A stretch of 64,000 bases of DNA. It comes from Lachnoclostridium sp. UBA5725 (GTDB lineage: Bacteria > Bacillota > Clostridia > Lachnospirales > Lachnospiraceae). The stretch spans positions 29,173-93,172 of the forward strand of contig DIGJ01000001.1 in NCBI GenBank assembly GCA_002419585.1, in the 5' to 3' direction. The notes beneath the pieces are model-generated. The model searched no databases. It was not told the origin of the DNA and worked only from the letters and a program-made list of their open reading frames with translations. This document shows positions 43,152-51,844 of this stretch, piece after piece (the first letter of the stretch is position 1; each line of letters opens with the position of its first letter). The position numbers were made by a program, and so were the translations under genes.

Positions 43152-43757
43152 ATGTATAAAGATATAAAAAGATTGCTAGATATCGTGCTTTCTTTCATTG
43201 CTATTATAGTTTTATCTTGGCTTTTGCTGATTTTAGCAATTGGTGTGAAAATTAGTTCCAAGGGGCCGATATTGTTTCGGCAGAAACGGATTGGAATACA
43301 TAAGACTTATTTTTATATCTATAAATTTAGAAGTATGCGCGTAGATACACCAAAGGATCTACCAACGCATATGCTGGCAAATCCAAAGTCATTTATTACA
43401 CCAATTGGTCAATTCTTACGAATGACAAGTCTGGATGAATTACCACAGTTATTCAATATTTTAAAAGGCGATATGAGTATCGTTGGACCAAGGCCTGCAT
43501 TGTGGAATCAGGATGACTTGGTGGAAGAACGGGACAAATATGGTGCCAATGACATACGACCGGGACTGACTGGATGGGCTCAGATCAATGGACGAGACGA
43601 GATAGAAATACCACTGAAAGCAAAATTAGATGGAGAATATACAAATAGAGAAGGCTTTCTCTTTGATATGAAAATCATTTTTCTTACTTTCACAAGTGTC
43701 CTGATGCGAAAGGGTGTAAAAGAAGGTGGTACTGGAGCAGGTGAAAATGAGAAATAA
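43152..43757 (+). CDS. undecaprenyl-phosphate sugar-1-phosphate transferase (short PglC/WcaJ-type)
   Basis: 201 residues. One N-terminal membrane helix (about 9-33), then the polyprenol phosphosugar transferase domain with FRQKRIGIHKTYFYIYKFRS, the acidic pair in SLDELPQL, and GDMSIVGPRPAL. These enzymes start glycan synthesis by moving a sugar phosphate from a UDP-sugar to undecaprenyl phosphate on the cytoplasmic face. The short monotopic form is that of PglC. AAGGAG precedes the ATG. It overlaps the SDR gene, which probably makes or modifies its UDP-sugar. Confidence 0.93.
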   Translation: MYKDIKRLLDIVLSFIAIIVLSWLLLILAIGVKISSKGPILFRQKRIGIHKTYFYIYKFRSMRVDTPKDLPTHMLANPKSFITPIGQFLRMTSLDELPQLFNILKGDMSIVGPRPALWNQDDLVEERDKYGANDIRPGLTGWAQINGRDEIEIPLKAKLDGEYTNREGFLFDMKIIFLTFTSVLMRKGVKEGGTGAGENEK

Positions 43758-44628
43758 TAAGAAACAAATCCTGATAATAGGGAAAAATAGTTATGTAGGT
43801 AATTCGTTTAAGAAGTATATCGAGAGTACGCACAATGACGAGAACTGGCAGGTAGATCTAGTTGGAGCTTCTGATGGAGAATGGGAATCATATAGTTTTG
43901 CGGAATATGATGTCATAGTACATGCAGCGGCTATCGTTCATCAAAAAGAGAGTAAAGCAAGAGAAGAGATTTATCGAACTGTTAATTATGAGATGCCTTT
44001 AGAGTTAGCCAATAAAGCCAAAAAGGCAGGTGTTACGCAATTTATCTTCCTTAGTACTATGGCTGTCTATGGTAATGTGCATGGTAAAATCACAGAAAAT
44101 ACGAAAGTAGAACCTTGTACTTACTATGGAAAGTATAAACGGCTTGCAGAAATTGACCTACTAAGCAAAATCACAGATCGTTTTCGAGTTGCTATAGTAC
44201 GTCCTCCTATGGTATATGGTAAGGATTGCAATGGAAATTTTGCCCGGCTTATGAAATTATCGAAATATTGCAGTATTTTCCCTAAGATAGAAAATAAAAG
44301 AAGTATGATTTATATTGATAATCTGAGTGAATATCTGTATCTAATCATAAAACAGGAAGATTCAGGAATTGGTTGCCCGCAAAATTTGGAATTGGTAGAG
44401 ACCGCGGATTTGTTTTGCCAGATGCGTAACCTTCAAAATAAGAAAACTATTATGACGCAACGTGGTAATCGTTTTTTTCTTTTTTTGATGAAAAGGATAA
44501 AAGCTTTTCAAAAAATGTTCGGAGACAGCTATTATGATATATCAAAAGAAGAAGTAGGTTGGTTTTCAATATACGAAAACGAGTATCAAGTAGTAAGTTA
44601 TGAAGAAAGTATAAAGAAGTGCTTGTAA
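43747..44628 (+). CDS. NAD-dependent sugar epimerase/reductase (SDR)
   Basis: 293 residues of the extended SDR family. The nucleotide motif is the variant GKNSYVGNSF (about 13-22) in place of GxxGxxG. HAAAIVH, FLSTMAVYG and the catalytic YGKYK (YxxxK) follow. It resembles 4-epimerases and 4-keto reductases acting on UDP-HexNAc beside PglC-type transferases, such as WbpV-like proteins; the exact reaction cannot be set. The start at the ATG 43747 lies inside the transferase gene and is preferred to a GTG at 43726. About 85 AT-rich bases follow before the next gene. Confidence 0.85.
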   Translation: MRNNKKQILIIGKNSYVGNSFKKYIESTHNDENWQVDLVGASDGEWESYSFAEYDVIVHAAAIVHQKESKAREEIYRTVNYEMPLELANKAKKAGVTQFIFLSTMAVYGNVHGKITENTKVEPCTYYGKYKRLAEIDLLSKITDRFRVAIVRPPMVYGKDCNGNFARLMKLSKYCSIFPKIENKRSMIYIDNLSEYLYLIIKQEDSGIGCPQNLELVETADLFCQMRNLQNKKTIMTQRGNRFFLFLMKRIKAFQKMFGDSYYDISKEEVGWFSIYENEYQVVSYEESIKKCL

Positions 44629-44715
44629 TATAGTATAAAAGTGGACAAATAATGATAAAAATGATATTATTTATATAAATAAAAGAATGTTTAAAAAGTT
44701 AGAAAGTTGATATAC

Positions 44716-45843
44716 ATGAAGAAGATAAAGGTGTTGCAGGTAAATAAATTATACTATCCCACGACAGGCGGGATTGAACGTGTAGTTCAGCAGATTGCCG
44801 AAGGATTGAATAAACGTACTGACATGAAGGTTTTGGTATGTAAGGAAAGTGGAAAAACAAGTGTGGAAAAAGTGAATGGAGTGGAGGTACATCGAGCTGG
44901 AAGTCTTGGTGTACTCTTTTCTACACCCATTTCTTTTTCTTTTTTTGGGAAATTTAGGAAACTTTCGAAAGATAGAGATATTATTCACTTTCATATGCCT
45001 TTTCCTCTTGGAGACTTAGCGTATCTATTGTCTGGATATAAAGGAAAAGTAGTTGTATGGTGGCATAGCGATATTGTACGACAAAAGAAATTGATGAAGT
45101 TTTATTACCCATTGATGCAACACTTTTTAAGACGTGCGGACCTTATTATAGTTGCTACAAAGGGACATATCGAAGGGTCAGATTATTTAAAGCAGTACAA
45201 AGAAAAGTGTGTGATAATACCATATGGTGTCAATAAAACAATTGCGTCGTTAGCCAATCAATGGAGTGAAAACCAGATAAATATAATGAGTTATGCACAA
45301 AGTGATACTGTGCGTTTTTTGTTCGTAGGAAGGCTTGTTTATTATAAGGGATGCAAGGTACTGTTGGAAGCATTTAAGGAAGTCAACCATGCGGAACTGA
45401 TAATCGTTGGAACTGGAAATCTGGAAGGTGAATTGAAGAACATGGTAGCCACACTACATCTAAGTGATCGGGTACATTTCTTAGGCGGTATATCGGATAA
45501 AGAGCTGACAGAAGAATTTAAAAATTGTGATGTGTTTGTACTTCCATCTATTCTAAAGAGTGAGGCTTATGGGTTGGTTCAAATGGAAGCGATGGCGTTT
45601 GGAAAACCTGTTATTAATACAAGTCTTGAAAGTGGAGTTCCGTATGTAAGTCTTGATAAGGTTACGGGTCTTACCGTTAAACCAGGAGATACAACAGAAC
45701 TTACAAATGCCATGCAGTGGATGGTTGATCATGAAGAGGAAAGACTTTTAATGGGGGAGAATGCAAGGAAAAGAGTATTAGAAGAATATCAAATGGATAT
45801 GATGACGGAACGTTTACTTAAGGCGTATGAGGGACTATTATGA
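44716..45843 (+). CDS. glycosyltransferase family 4
   Basis: 375 residues with a GT-B fold. The N-terminus YYPTTGGIERVVQQIAEGL is typical of GT4, with FLFVGRLVYYKGCKVLLEAF in the middle and the C-terminal EX7E-type motif in SEAYGLVQMEAMAFGKPVI. It is a retaining transferase, probably extending the lipid-linked glycan in the cytoplasm. Start at the ATG 44716 with a weak SD (AGAAAG); a TTG at 44707 is the alternative. The stop overlaps the next start by four bases (ATGA). Confidence 0.92.
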   Translation: MKKIKVLQVNKLYYPTTGGIERVVQQIAEGLNKRTDMKVLVCKESGKTSVEKVNGVEVHRAGSLGVLFSTPISFSFFGKFRKLSKDRDIIHFHMPFPLGDLAYLLSGYKGKVVVWWHSDIVRQKKLMKFYYPLMQHFLRRADLIIVATKGHIEGSDYLKQYKEKCVIIPYGVNKTIASLANQWSENQINIMSYAQSDTVRFLFVGRLVYYKGCKVLLEAFKEVNHAELIIVGTGNLEGELKNMVATLHLSDRVHFLGGISDKELTEEFKNCDVFVLPSILKSEAYGLVQMEAMAFGKPVINTSLESGVPYVSLDKVTGLTVKPGDTTELTNAMQWMVDHEEERLLMGENARKRVLEEYQMDMMTERLLKAYEGLL

Positions 45844-47096
45844 TATCAAAGATAGTAATTAAAATTACAAATCATTTAAAACCGATTCTACTAAAAATAT
45901 TTCCATATGAGCTACTCAAAAAATGGAAAGGAAAGATGATCAATAGAAGCTTTGAGCAACTAAAAGATGTAAAAGTTGAACCTTTTAAGCCCGGAATTTA
46001 TACTAAAGGAATAAATATTATTGGCAATATAAAGGCAGAGACAGGACTTGGGCAGAGTTGTCGATTAGTTGCAGGAGCGATAGAAAAAACACAAATTCCG
46101 TTTAGCATCTATCAGTATGACCAATTAGGTAATTTGAAAACCAGAGATACTAGCTGGCATGAAAAAATATCAAATGAATTGCCATATGAGATTAATTTGA
46201 TTCATATTAATCCGCATGAATTAGGCATTGCCTATATGCAAATGGACAAATCAGTATGGAAAAACCGATATAATATTGCTTATTGGTTGTGGGAGTTAGA
46301 AGAGTTCCCGCAAGAGTGGATTCCTTGCTTTAATTGTGTTCATGAAATTTGGACGCCATCTGAGTTTATTAGCCAGGCAATTCGGAAAAAGACGGATTTA
46401 CCAGTAGTCACAGTTCCATATTTTATGGAACTAGAAATCAACGATGAATACGATAGAAAATCGTTTGGTTTACCGGATGATAAATTCTTATTTTTGATGA
46501 TGTATGATCACAGTAGTGTAATGGAACGTAAAAATCCGATCGGGGTATTAAAAGCCTTTAAAGAAGCTTTTGACCGAAAGAATGAGGATGTAGGTCTGGT
46601 TATTAAAATTAATAATTGTGACGAAAAAGATATCAAAGAAATCGAGAAGATACTTGATGGTTATCAGAATGTATATTTTATACGTGAAGTACTAAGCCGA
46701 CAACAAGTAAATGGTTTGATTCAATGCGTGGATGTATTTGTCTCTCTACATAGAGCGGAAGGTTTTGGGCTTGTTTTGGCAGAAGCCATGTATCTAGGTA
46801 CGCCTACTATTGCTACAAACTGGTCATCGAATACGGAGTTTATGAATCAAGAAGTTGCTTGTATGGTAGATTATAAGTTGATTACGATTGAAAAAGACTT
46901 GTCGCCTTTTAAAGCGGGGAATCGATGGGCAGATCCGGATTTAGAGGATGCGGCTAGATGGATGAAATTATTGTTCGAGAATACACAATTTTATGAAGAA
47001 ATCAGAGAAAAGGCGAAAAAACACATTAGAGAGGTACTTCATAGTAATAGAATTTCAAATTATATCGAAGAGAGAATGGAAGAAATATATAAATAG
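45840..47096 (+). CDS. glycosyltransferase family 4, tandem paralogue 1
   Basis: 418 residues. The N-terminal part includes GNIKAETGLGQSCRLVAGAI. The acceptor-side segment is YNIAYWLWELEEFPQEW followed by EIWTPSEFISQAIRK. The nucleotide-sugar side carries SLHRAEGFGLVLAEAMYLGTP. It is closely related to the next gene over the whole length, so the pair arose by tandem duplication. A cytoplasmic sugar-adding role is inferred. It starts inside the previous stop (ATGA). Confidence 0.9.
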   Translation: MISKIVIKITNHLKPILLKIFPYELLKKWKGKMINRSFEQLKDVKVEPFKPGIYTKGINIIGNIKAETGLGQSCRLVAGAIEKTQIPFSIYQYDQLGNLKTRDTSWHEKISNELPYEINLIHINPHELGIAYMQMDKSVWKNRYNIAYWLWELEEFPQEWIPCFNCVHEIWTPSEFISQAIRKKTDLPVVTVPYFMELEINDEYDRKSFGLPDDKFLFLMMYDHSSVMERKNPIGVLKAFKEAFDRKNEDVGLVIKINNCDEKDIKEIEKILDGYQNVYFIREVLSRQQVNGLIQCVDVFVSLHRAEGFGLVLAEAMYLGTPTIATNWSSNTEFMNQEVACMVDYKLITIEKDLSPFKAGNRWADPDLEDAARWMKLLFENTQFYEEIREKAKKHIREVLHSNRISNYIEERMEEIYK

Positions 47097-47155
47097 CATT
47101 TATATGTAATAAAAATCACAGGATTAAATTGTCTGTAGTGAGTTTGGAGTGTAGA

Positions 47156-48418
47156 ATGGAGTCAATACAAAAAGTTACAAAAATAGTATCTATTTTAAAA
47201 CCACTAGCAATAAAGCTAGTACCGATAAAATTTAGAGCGCATATTCGGTTATATTATGCTAAATTAAAAATAAATCAGCTAAATAAAATAAATATTATAA
47301 GATTCAATAGAAGTATGAATCAAGATGGCATAAATTTGATCGCAAGTATTAAAGAAGAATCTGGCTTGGGTCAAAGTGCAAGATTGTTAGCAAACACACT
47401 GAAAAACGGTGAATATGCTTTTTATATAAAGAATCTTAGGGCGACGAAGCAGGTTCCCGAATATGATAGTAGCTATAACGAACGTTTGAAAGACTCCTTA
47501 ATTTATAACATAAATCTGTTACATATAAATCCGCAAGATTTTGTGGAGGCTTTTTTAGAACTGAAAAAAGAATCCTATGATAATCGATATAATATTGCAT
47601 TTTGGCTATGGGAGACTGAGAAGTTTCCAAAGGAGTGGGAAGGATGCTTTAATCTAGTGGATGAGATCTGGACGCCTTCGGAATTTGTTAGTAAAAGTAT
47701 TCGAAAAAATACGAACAAGCCGGTAGTTACAATGCCCTATGCCGTTTTTGCAGAAAAGGAAGATAAATATGATAGAAAGTACTTTCACTTACCAGAAGAT
47801 AAGTTTATTTTCTTGACGTTATATGATTCGAACAGCATCGCGGAACGGAAGAATCCATATGGAGTATTGAAAGCTTATAAGGAAGCATTTGAACTCAATG
47901 AAGAGGTTTTATTAGTAATAAAAATTAATAATGCTACAAAAGATGAAATTAAGAAGATTGAAGAGTTTATGGGAGAGAATAGAAATTATTGTATCATAAC
48001 AGATAGATTTACAAAGATAGAAGTGAATAGTTTGATAGCTTGTTCCGATGTTTTGGTATCCCTACATAGAGCAGAAGGATATGGGCTTGTTATGGCTGAG
48101 GCAATGATATTAGGAACTCCTTGTATAGCAACAAATTGGTCAGCAAATACCGAATTTATGACACAGGAAGATGCCTGTTTGGTTGATTATAAATTAATTG
48201 AATTAAAGGAAGCGGTGGGCCCTTATGAAAGAGGAACAAGATGGGCAGAACCAGAGATAAAAGATGCAATTAATTATATGAAAAAATTATATTATGATGA
48301 AGACTTTTATCATAAATTAGTTGCTTCCGGGAAAGTAAATAGTAAGGAAATTTTTGATATGAAGATTGCTGCGGATCGCATAAATAAGAGGATTCGCGAG
48401 ATTTATAATGAGAATTAA
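47156..48418 (+). CDS. glycosyltransferase family 4, tandem paralogue 2
   Basis: 420 residues, a paralogue of the preceding gene. Matching blocks are SIKEESGLGQSARLLANTL, YNIAFWLWETEKFPKEW, EIWTPSEFVSKSIRKNT and SLHRAEGYGLVMAEAMILGTP. Differences lie mostly in the N-terminal acceptor half, so the two may add sugars to different acceptors. Start at the ATG 47156 with GGAG (47145-47148) seven bases upstream; a TTG at 47129 lies before that SD. Confidence 0.9.
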   Translation: MESIQKVTKIVSILKPLAIKLVPIKFRAHIRLYYAKLKINQLNKINIIRFNRSMNQDGINLIASIKEESGLGQSARLLANTLKNGEYAFYIKNLRATKQVPEYDSSYNERLKDSLIYNINLLHINPQDFVEAFLELKKESYDNRYNIAFWLWETEKFPKEWEGCFNLVDEIWTPSEFVSKSIRKNTNKPVVTMPYAVFAEKEDKYDRKYFHLPEDKFIFLTLYDSNSIAERKNPYGVLKAYKEAFELNEEVLLVIKINNATKDEIKKIEEFMGENRNYCIITDRFTKIEVNSLIACSDVLVSLHRAEGYGLVMAEAMILGTPCIATNWSANTEFMTQEDACLVDYKLIELKEAVGPYERGTRWAEPEIKDAINYMKKLYYDEDFYHKLVASGKVNSKEIFDMKIAADRINKRIREIYNEN

Positions 48419-48450
48419 AAAATACATTCAAAAGACAGGAGAGTTAAGGA

Positions 48451-49227
48451 ATGCAGACATTAAAAGAGATATATGCATATCGTGAAATGATTATTAGCCT
48501 TGTCCGAAAGGATTTAAGAGGTAGATATAAAGGATCAATTTTAGGGTTTTTGTGGACATTTATAAACCCACTATTACAACTATGTGTTTATACGTTGGTT
48601 TTTTCTACAATCATGAAATCGGATATCGAGAAATACTATTTATATTTATTTGTAGCCTTAATCCCTTGGATATTTTTTTCCTCGGTTTTAACTACCGGAT
48701 CAACTATAATATTGTCACAAAAATCATTGGTTACGAAGATTTATTTCCCAAGGGAAGTATTGCCAATAGCATATACTACGAGCTCCTTCGTTAATATGTT
48801 ACTCTGCTTTATTGTAGTATTTGTTGTAGTAATTTTTTCTGGAATACATTTGAGTATTTATGGGTTATTATGTCTACCAGTAGTTATGATAGTTGAATAT
48901 ATTTTAGCTTTGGGAGTAATTTTTTTGACTTCTGCAATAACTGTGTACTTTAGGGATTTAGAGCATATTTTGGGTATTCTTTCAATGGCGTGGATGTTTA
49001 TGACACCTATCATGTATTCATTTGATATTATTCCGGATAATTTAAAACCGATATTCTCATTGAATCCGATGCTTCCTATAATCACAGCATATCGTGATAT
49101 TTTGTATTATGGATCAGTTCCACATATGCGTACATTAGGTAGTGCGGTCCTGCTTGGAGTATTAGTTCTTGCTCTTGGAGTATTTGTATTTAAGAAATGT
49201 AAACGTCACTTTGCGGAGGAAATGTAA
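48451..49227 (+). CDS. polysaccharide ABC exporter permease (Wzm/TagG-like)
   Basis: 258 residues, six hydrophobic helices, with the signature VRKDLRGRYKGSILGFLWTFINPLLQL at the N-terminus and PIMYSFDIIPDNLKPIFSLNPM near the C-terminus. It exports lipid-linked polysaccharide with the ATPase encoded next. GGAG precedes the ATG. It corresponds to Wzm of O-antigen systems or TagG of teichoic-acid systems. Confidence 0.94.
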   Translation: MQTLKEIYAYREMIISLVRKDLRGRYKGSILGFLWTFINPLLQLCVYTLVFSTIMKSDIEKYYLYLFVALIPWIFFSSVLTTGSTIILSQKSLVTKIYFPREVLPIAYTTSSFVNMLLCFIVVFVVVIFSGIHLSIYGLLCLPVVMIVEYILALGVIFLTSAITVYFRDLEHILGILSMAWMFMTPIMYSFDIIPDNLKPIFSLNPMLPIITAYRDILYYGSVPHMRTLGSAVLLGVLVLALGVFVFKKCKRHFAEEM

Positions 49228-50552
49228 TGAGTGTAATCACAATTAAAAATGTTCATAAAAAATTTAAAGTTTATTATGATAAAGGATATAGCCTAAAAGA
49301 ACGCATTATATTTAGAAATAGAAATTATTATGAAGATAGATGGGTGTTGAAAGGAATTGATCTTGAAGTTGAACAAGGAGAAGTTTTGGGATTAATTGGA
49401 CACAATGGATGTGGTAAAAGTACACTCTTAAAATTATTGTCTAAAATCATGTATGTCGACCAAGGCAGTATCGAGATTAAAGGTAGAGTATCAAGTTTAA
49501 TCGAACTAGGTGCAGGATTTCATCCTGATATGAGCGGACGAGAAAATATTTATACAAATGCATCAATTTTTGGACTTACAAAAAAGCAAATTGATGCCAG
49601 AATACAAGATATAATTGAGTTCTCAGAACTAGAAGAATTTATAGACAATCCAATACGATCATACTCTTCCGGTATGTATATGCGTTTGGCTTTTTCTGTA
49701 GCGATTAATGTAGATGCAGATGTGCTTTTGATTGATGAGATACTTGCAGTAGGTGATGCTAATTTTCAAGCGAAATGCTATGAGCGTATGAGAGAGCTAA
49801 AAGCTTCTGGGGTAACGATTGTCATTGTAACTCATGATACTGGAACAATAGAAAAATTTTGCGACAAAGCAGCATGGATAAATGAGGGACATGTTGTATC
49901 ATATGGTAAAGCGATTCATGTTGTAGATGATTATCTAAAATTTATGAATGAAAAAAGGTATGAAGAAATAGCGGCACATGAAACGCATGAAAAGAATAAG
50001 GAAGTAACGGAAGAAGTACAAGAAAAAACGGATGAAGAAAATCAGAGTCAAAATATGGATGAGGTACCATTCGAAGAAGAGACGGAGGCATCCCCAAAAA
50101 GTACTGAGCAAGAGATTGATTTCAATTCAAATCGATTTGGGTATCGATACGTTGAGATTCTGCATGCGAAACTAAAAAATAAAGAAGGAAAAGAAACATT
50201 AACACTTAAAGCTGATGAGCCTGTTGATATAGAGATTGCTTATAAGATAAATAAAGAATTAGAAGGGTATGTTTTTGGTTATTCTATTTCCACGATTGAA
50301 GGAACTCTAATAACAGGATCCAATACGCAACTCGACCGCTTGGATATTCCCAAAATGGAGAATAATGGAGTTGTAAAACTTCATATTGATAAATTACCAT
50401 TACTTTCAGGAAAATATATATTGCAAATTGCAGTGGTTGATGAAAACGGGACACCGATGGACTTTTATCGAGATTATTGTCATTTTAATGTAATTTCGGA
50501 TGAAAGAAGTGTTGGAATAATAAGTATAATGCATGAATGGAAAGTGGGATGA
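49227..50552 (+). CDS. polysaccharide ABC exporter ATPase with C-terminal glycan-binding domain (Wzt-like)
   Basis: 441 residues. The ATPase has GHNGCGKST (58-66), SLIELGAGFHPDMSGRENIY, signature YSSGMYMRLAF and LLIDEILAVGD. An acidic Glu-rich linker (about 245-295) is followed by a Wzt_C-type beta-sandwich (about 300-440). In E. coli such domains bind the terminal, often methylated or otherwise modified, end of the glycan and select finished chains for export. The start overlaps the permease stop by one base. The domain implies that this glycan carries a capping group; the FkbM-type methyltransferase encoded next is a candidate for making it. Confidence 0.93.
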   Translation: MSVITIKNVHKKFKVYYDKGYSLKERIIFRNRNYYEDRWVLKGIDLEVEQGEVLGLIGHNGCGKSTLLKLLSKIMYVDQGSIEIKGRVSSLIELGAGFHPDMSGRENIYTNASIFGLTKKQIDARIQDIIEFSELEEFIDNPIRSYSSGMYMRLAFSVAINVDADVLLIDEILAVGDANFQAKCYERMRELKASGVTIVIVTHDTGTIEKFCDKAAWINEGHVVSYGKAIHVVDDYLKFMNEKRYEEIAAHETHEKNKEVTEEVQEKTDEENQSQNMDEVPFEEETEASPKSTEQEIDFNSNRFGYRYVEILHAKLKNKEGKETLTLKADEPVDIEIAYKINKELEGYVFGYSISTIEGTLITGSNTQLDRLDIPKMENNGVVKLHIDKLPLLSGKYILQIAVVDENGTPMDFYRDYCHFNVISDERSVGIISIMHEWKVG

Positions 50553-50556
50553 TAGA

Positions 50557-51840
50557 ATGAAAAACGATTCTGTAGAAGCAAGAGTACTTTATAATTATTT
50601 AGTAAATAGTAGTTCGAATCAAGGTTTGAATTGTGATAATGTAAATACTGTTTTTTGTAATAATGAATATAACGAATCAAATATGCCAGATCAAAAATTT
50701 GCTCAAATAGAACTTCATTGGAACGAAATGGATTGTTCGAAAACGAACTGGTCTTACCGTATATTAACCCCAGGTAAAAATATTATTCAAAAAACAAATG
50801 TATTCGTTAAGAAGGTAATTAGAAGATTATTACGATGGTATGTAGATCCTATTTGTGTACAGCAATCTACCTTTAATGCTGCGGCTACAAGATTAACTGG
50901 TGCGCAATTAGAGGTATTAAGATATTTTCAAACTCAAATGGTACAGCTTGCTGAAAATGAGGTTCAAAGCAAGACGGAACATGCTGCAATGACTGAAAAG
51001 TTGGAATTGCTAGAACATAAATTTGAAGAAAAATTAGAAATTATGGAAAAGCAAGTTGAGGAAGGAAATATTAGATGTACTAACTTAACGAATGAGTTAG
51101 AGTCTATTAAAATGCAAATTCAAATTAATAGTGAAGAGCGATTTACTAGGAATGATATCAGTGCCTTTAATAATATCTTTTTTCAACAAGTAATTTCAGT
51201 ATCTCAAGCTGGGGAAGATCGTATATTAGCTACACTTTTATTCTCCATTGGAAAAAAATTTGAAGAGTGCTCTTACATTGATATAGGAGCAAACCATCCA
51301 ATTGAGCTAAGCAACACCTATTATTTTTATAAACTTGGTTCACAGGGCGTTTTACTTGAGGCAAACCCAAACTTAATTCCGGAACTAGAGCAAATAAGAC
51401 CAAGAGATATTATTCTAAACCGTTGTGTGACGACGGATGATAAAGAAGAAGTAGAGTTTTTTGTTATGAATAAAGACGGTTTATCAACTACTGATAAAGT
51501 ATGTGCTGAAAATCTTCTGAAATCAGACCCAGAATTGGAATTATTGGAGACTGTAAAAATTAAGACGATATCAGTAAACGAAATCATAGAAAACTATTTG
51601 AAAAAAACTCCAATTATTTTAAACATCGATATTGAGGGCATGGAATTGGAAATATTACAGCATATGGATTTTGATAAATATCGTCCGTATGTTATAGTTG
51701 TTGAAAATATTGAAGTTAATGCTCAACTAATTGAAAACAGAAAAGATAAAGTACTTAATACATTTATGGAAACGGTCGGATATAGAGAATATGCATTTAC
51801 AGGGATAAATTCTATTTTTATAGACAATTTGAGAGGATGA
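50557..51840 (+). CDS. FkbM-type methyltransferase with N-terminal coiled coil
   Basis: About 427 residues. The N-terminal region is of unknown fold, and a coiled coil (about 135-200, rich in Glu/Lys/Leu) precedes a C-terminal FkbM methyltransferase (about 215-427). SAM-binding features are YIDIGANHPIELSNTYYFY, VLLEANPNLI and LNIDIEGMELEIL. FkbM proteins O-methylate sugars and other compounds. The coiled coil recalls chain-length or terminator proteins such as WbdD, in which a methyltransferase plus coiled coil caps and measures the glycan. Start at the ATG 50557; the ATG at 50533 lies inside the Wzt gene. Confidence 0.83.
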   Translation: MKNDSVEARVLYNYLVNSSSNQGLNCDNVNTVFCNNEYNESNMPDQKFAQIELHWNEMDCSKTNWSYRILTPGKNIIQKTNVFVKKVIRRLLRWYVDPICVQQSTFNAAATRLTGAQLEVLRYFQTQMVQLAENEVQSKTEHAAMTEKLELLEHKFEEKLEIMEKQVEEGNIRCTNLTNELESIKMQIQINSEERFTRNDISAFNNIFFQQVISVSQAGEDRILATLLFSIGKKFEECSYIDIGANHPIELSNTYYFYKLGSQGVLLEANPNLIPELEQIRPRDIILNRCVTTDDKEEVEFFVMNKDGLSTTDKVCAENLLKSDPELELLETVKIKTISVNEIIENYLKKTPIILNIDIEGMELEILQHMDFDKYRPYVIVVENIEVNAQLIENRKDKVLNTFMETVGYREYAFTGINSIFIDNLRG

Positions 51841-51844
51841 AGAT

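Noticed and set aside
48552..48794. 80-codon frame inside the ABC permease gene
   Set aside because: It is out of frame within a clear Wzm-type gene and has no ribosome site.
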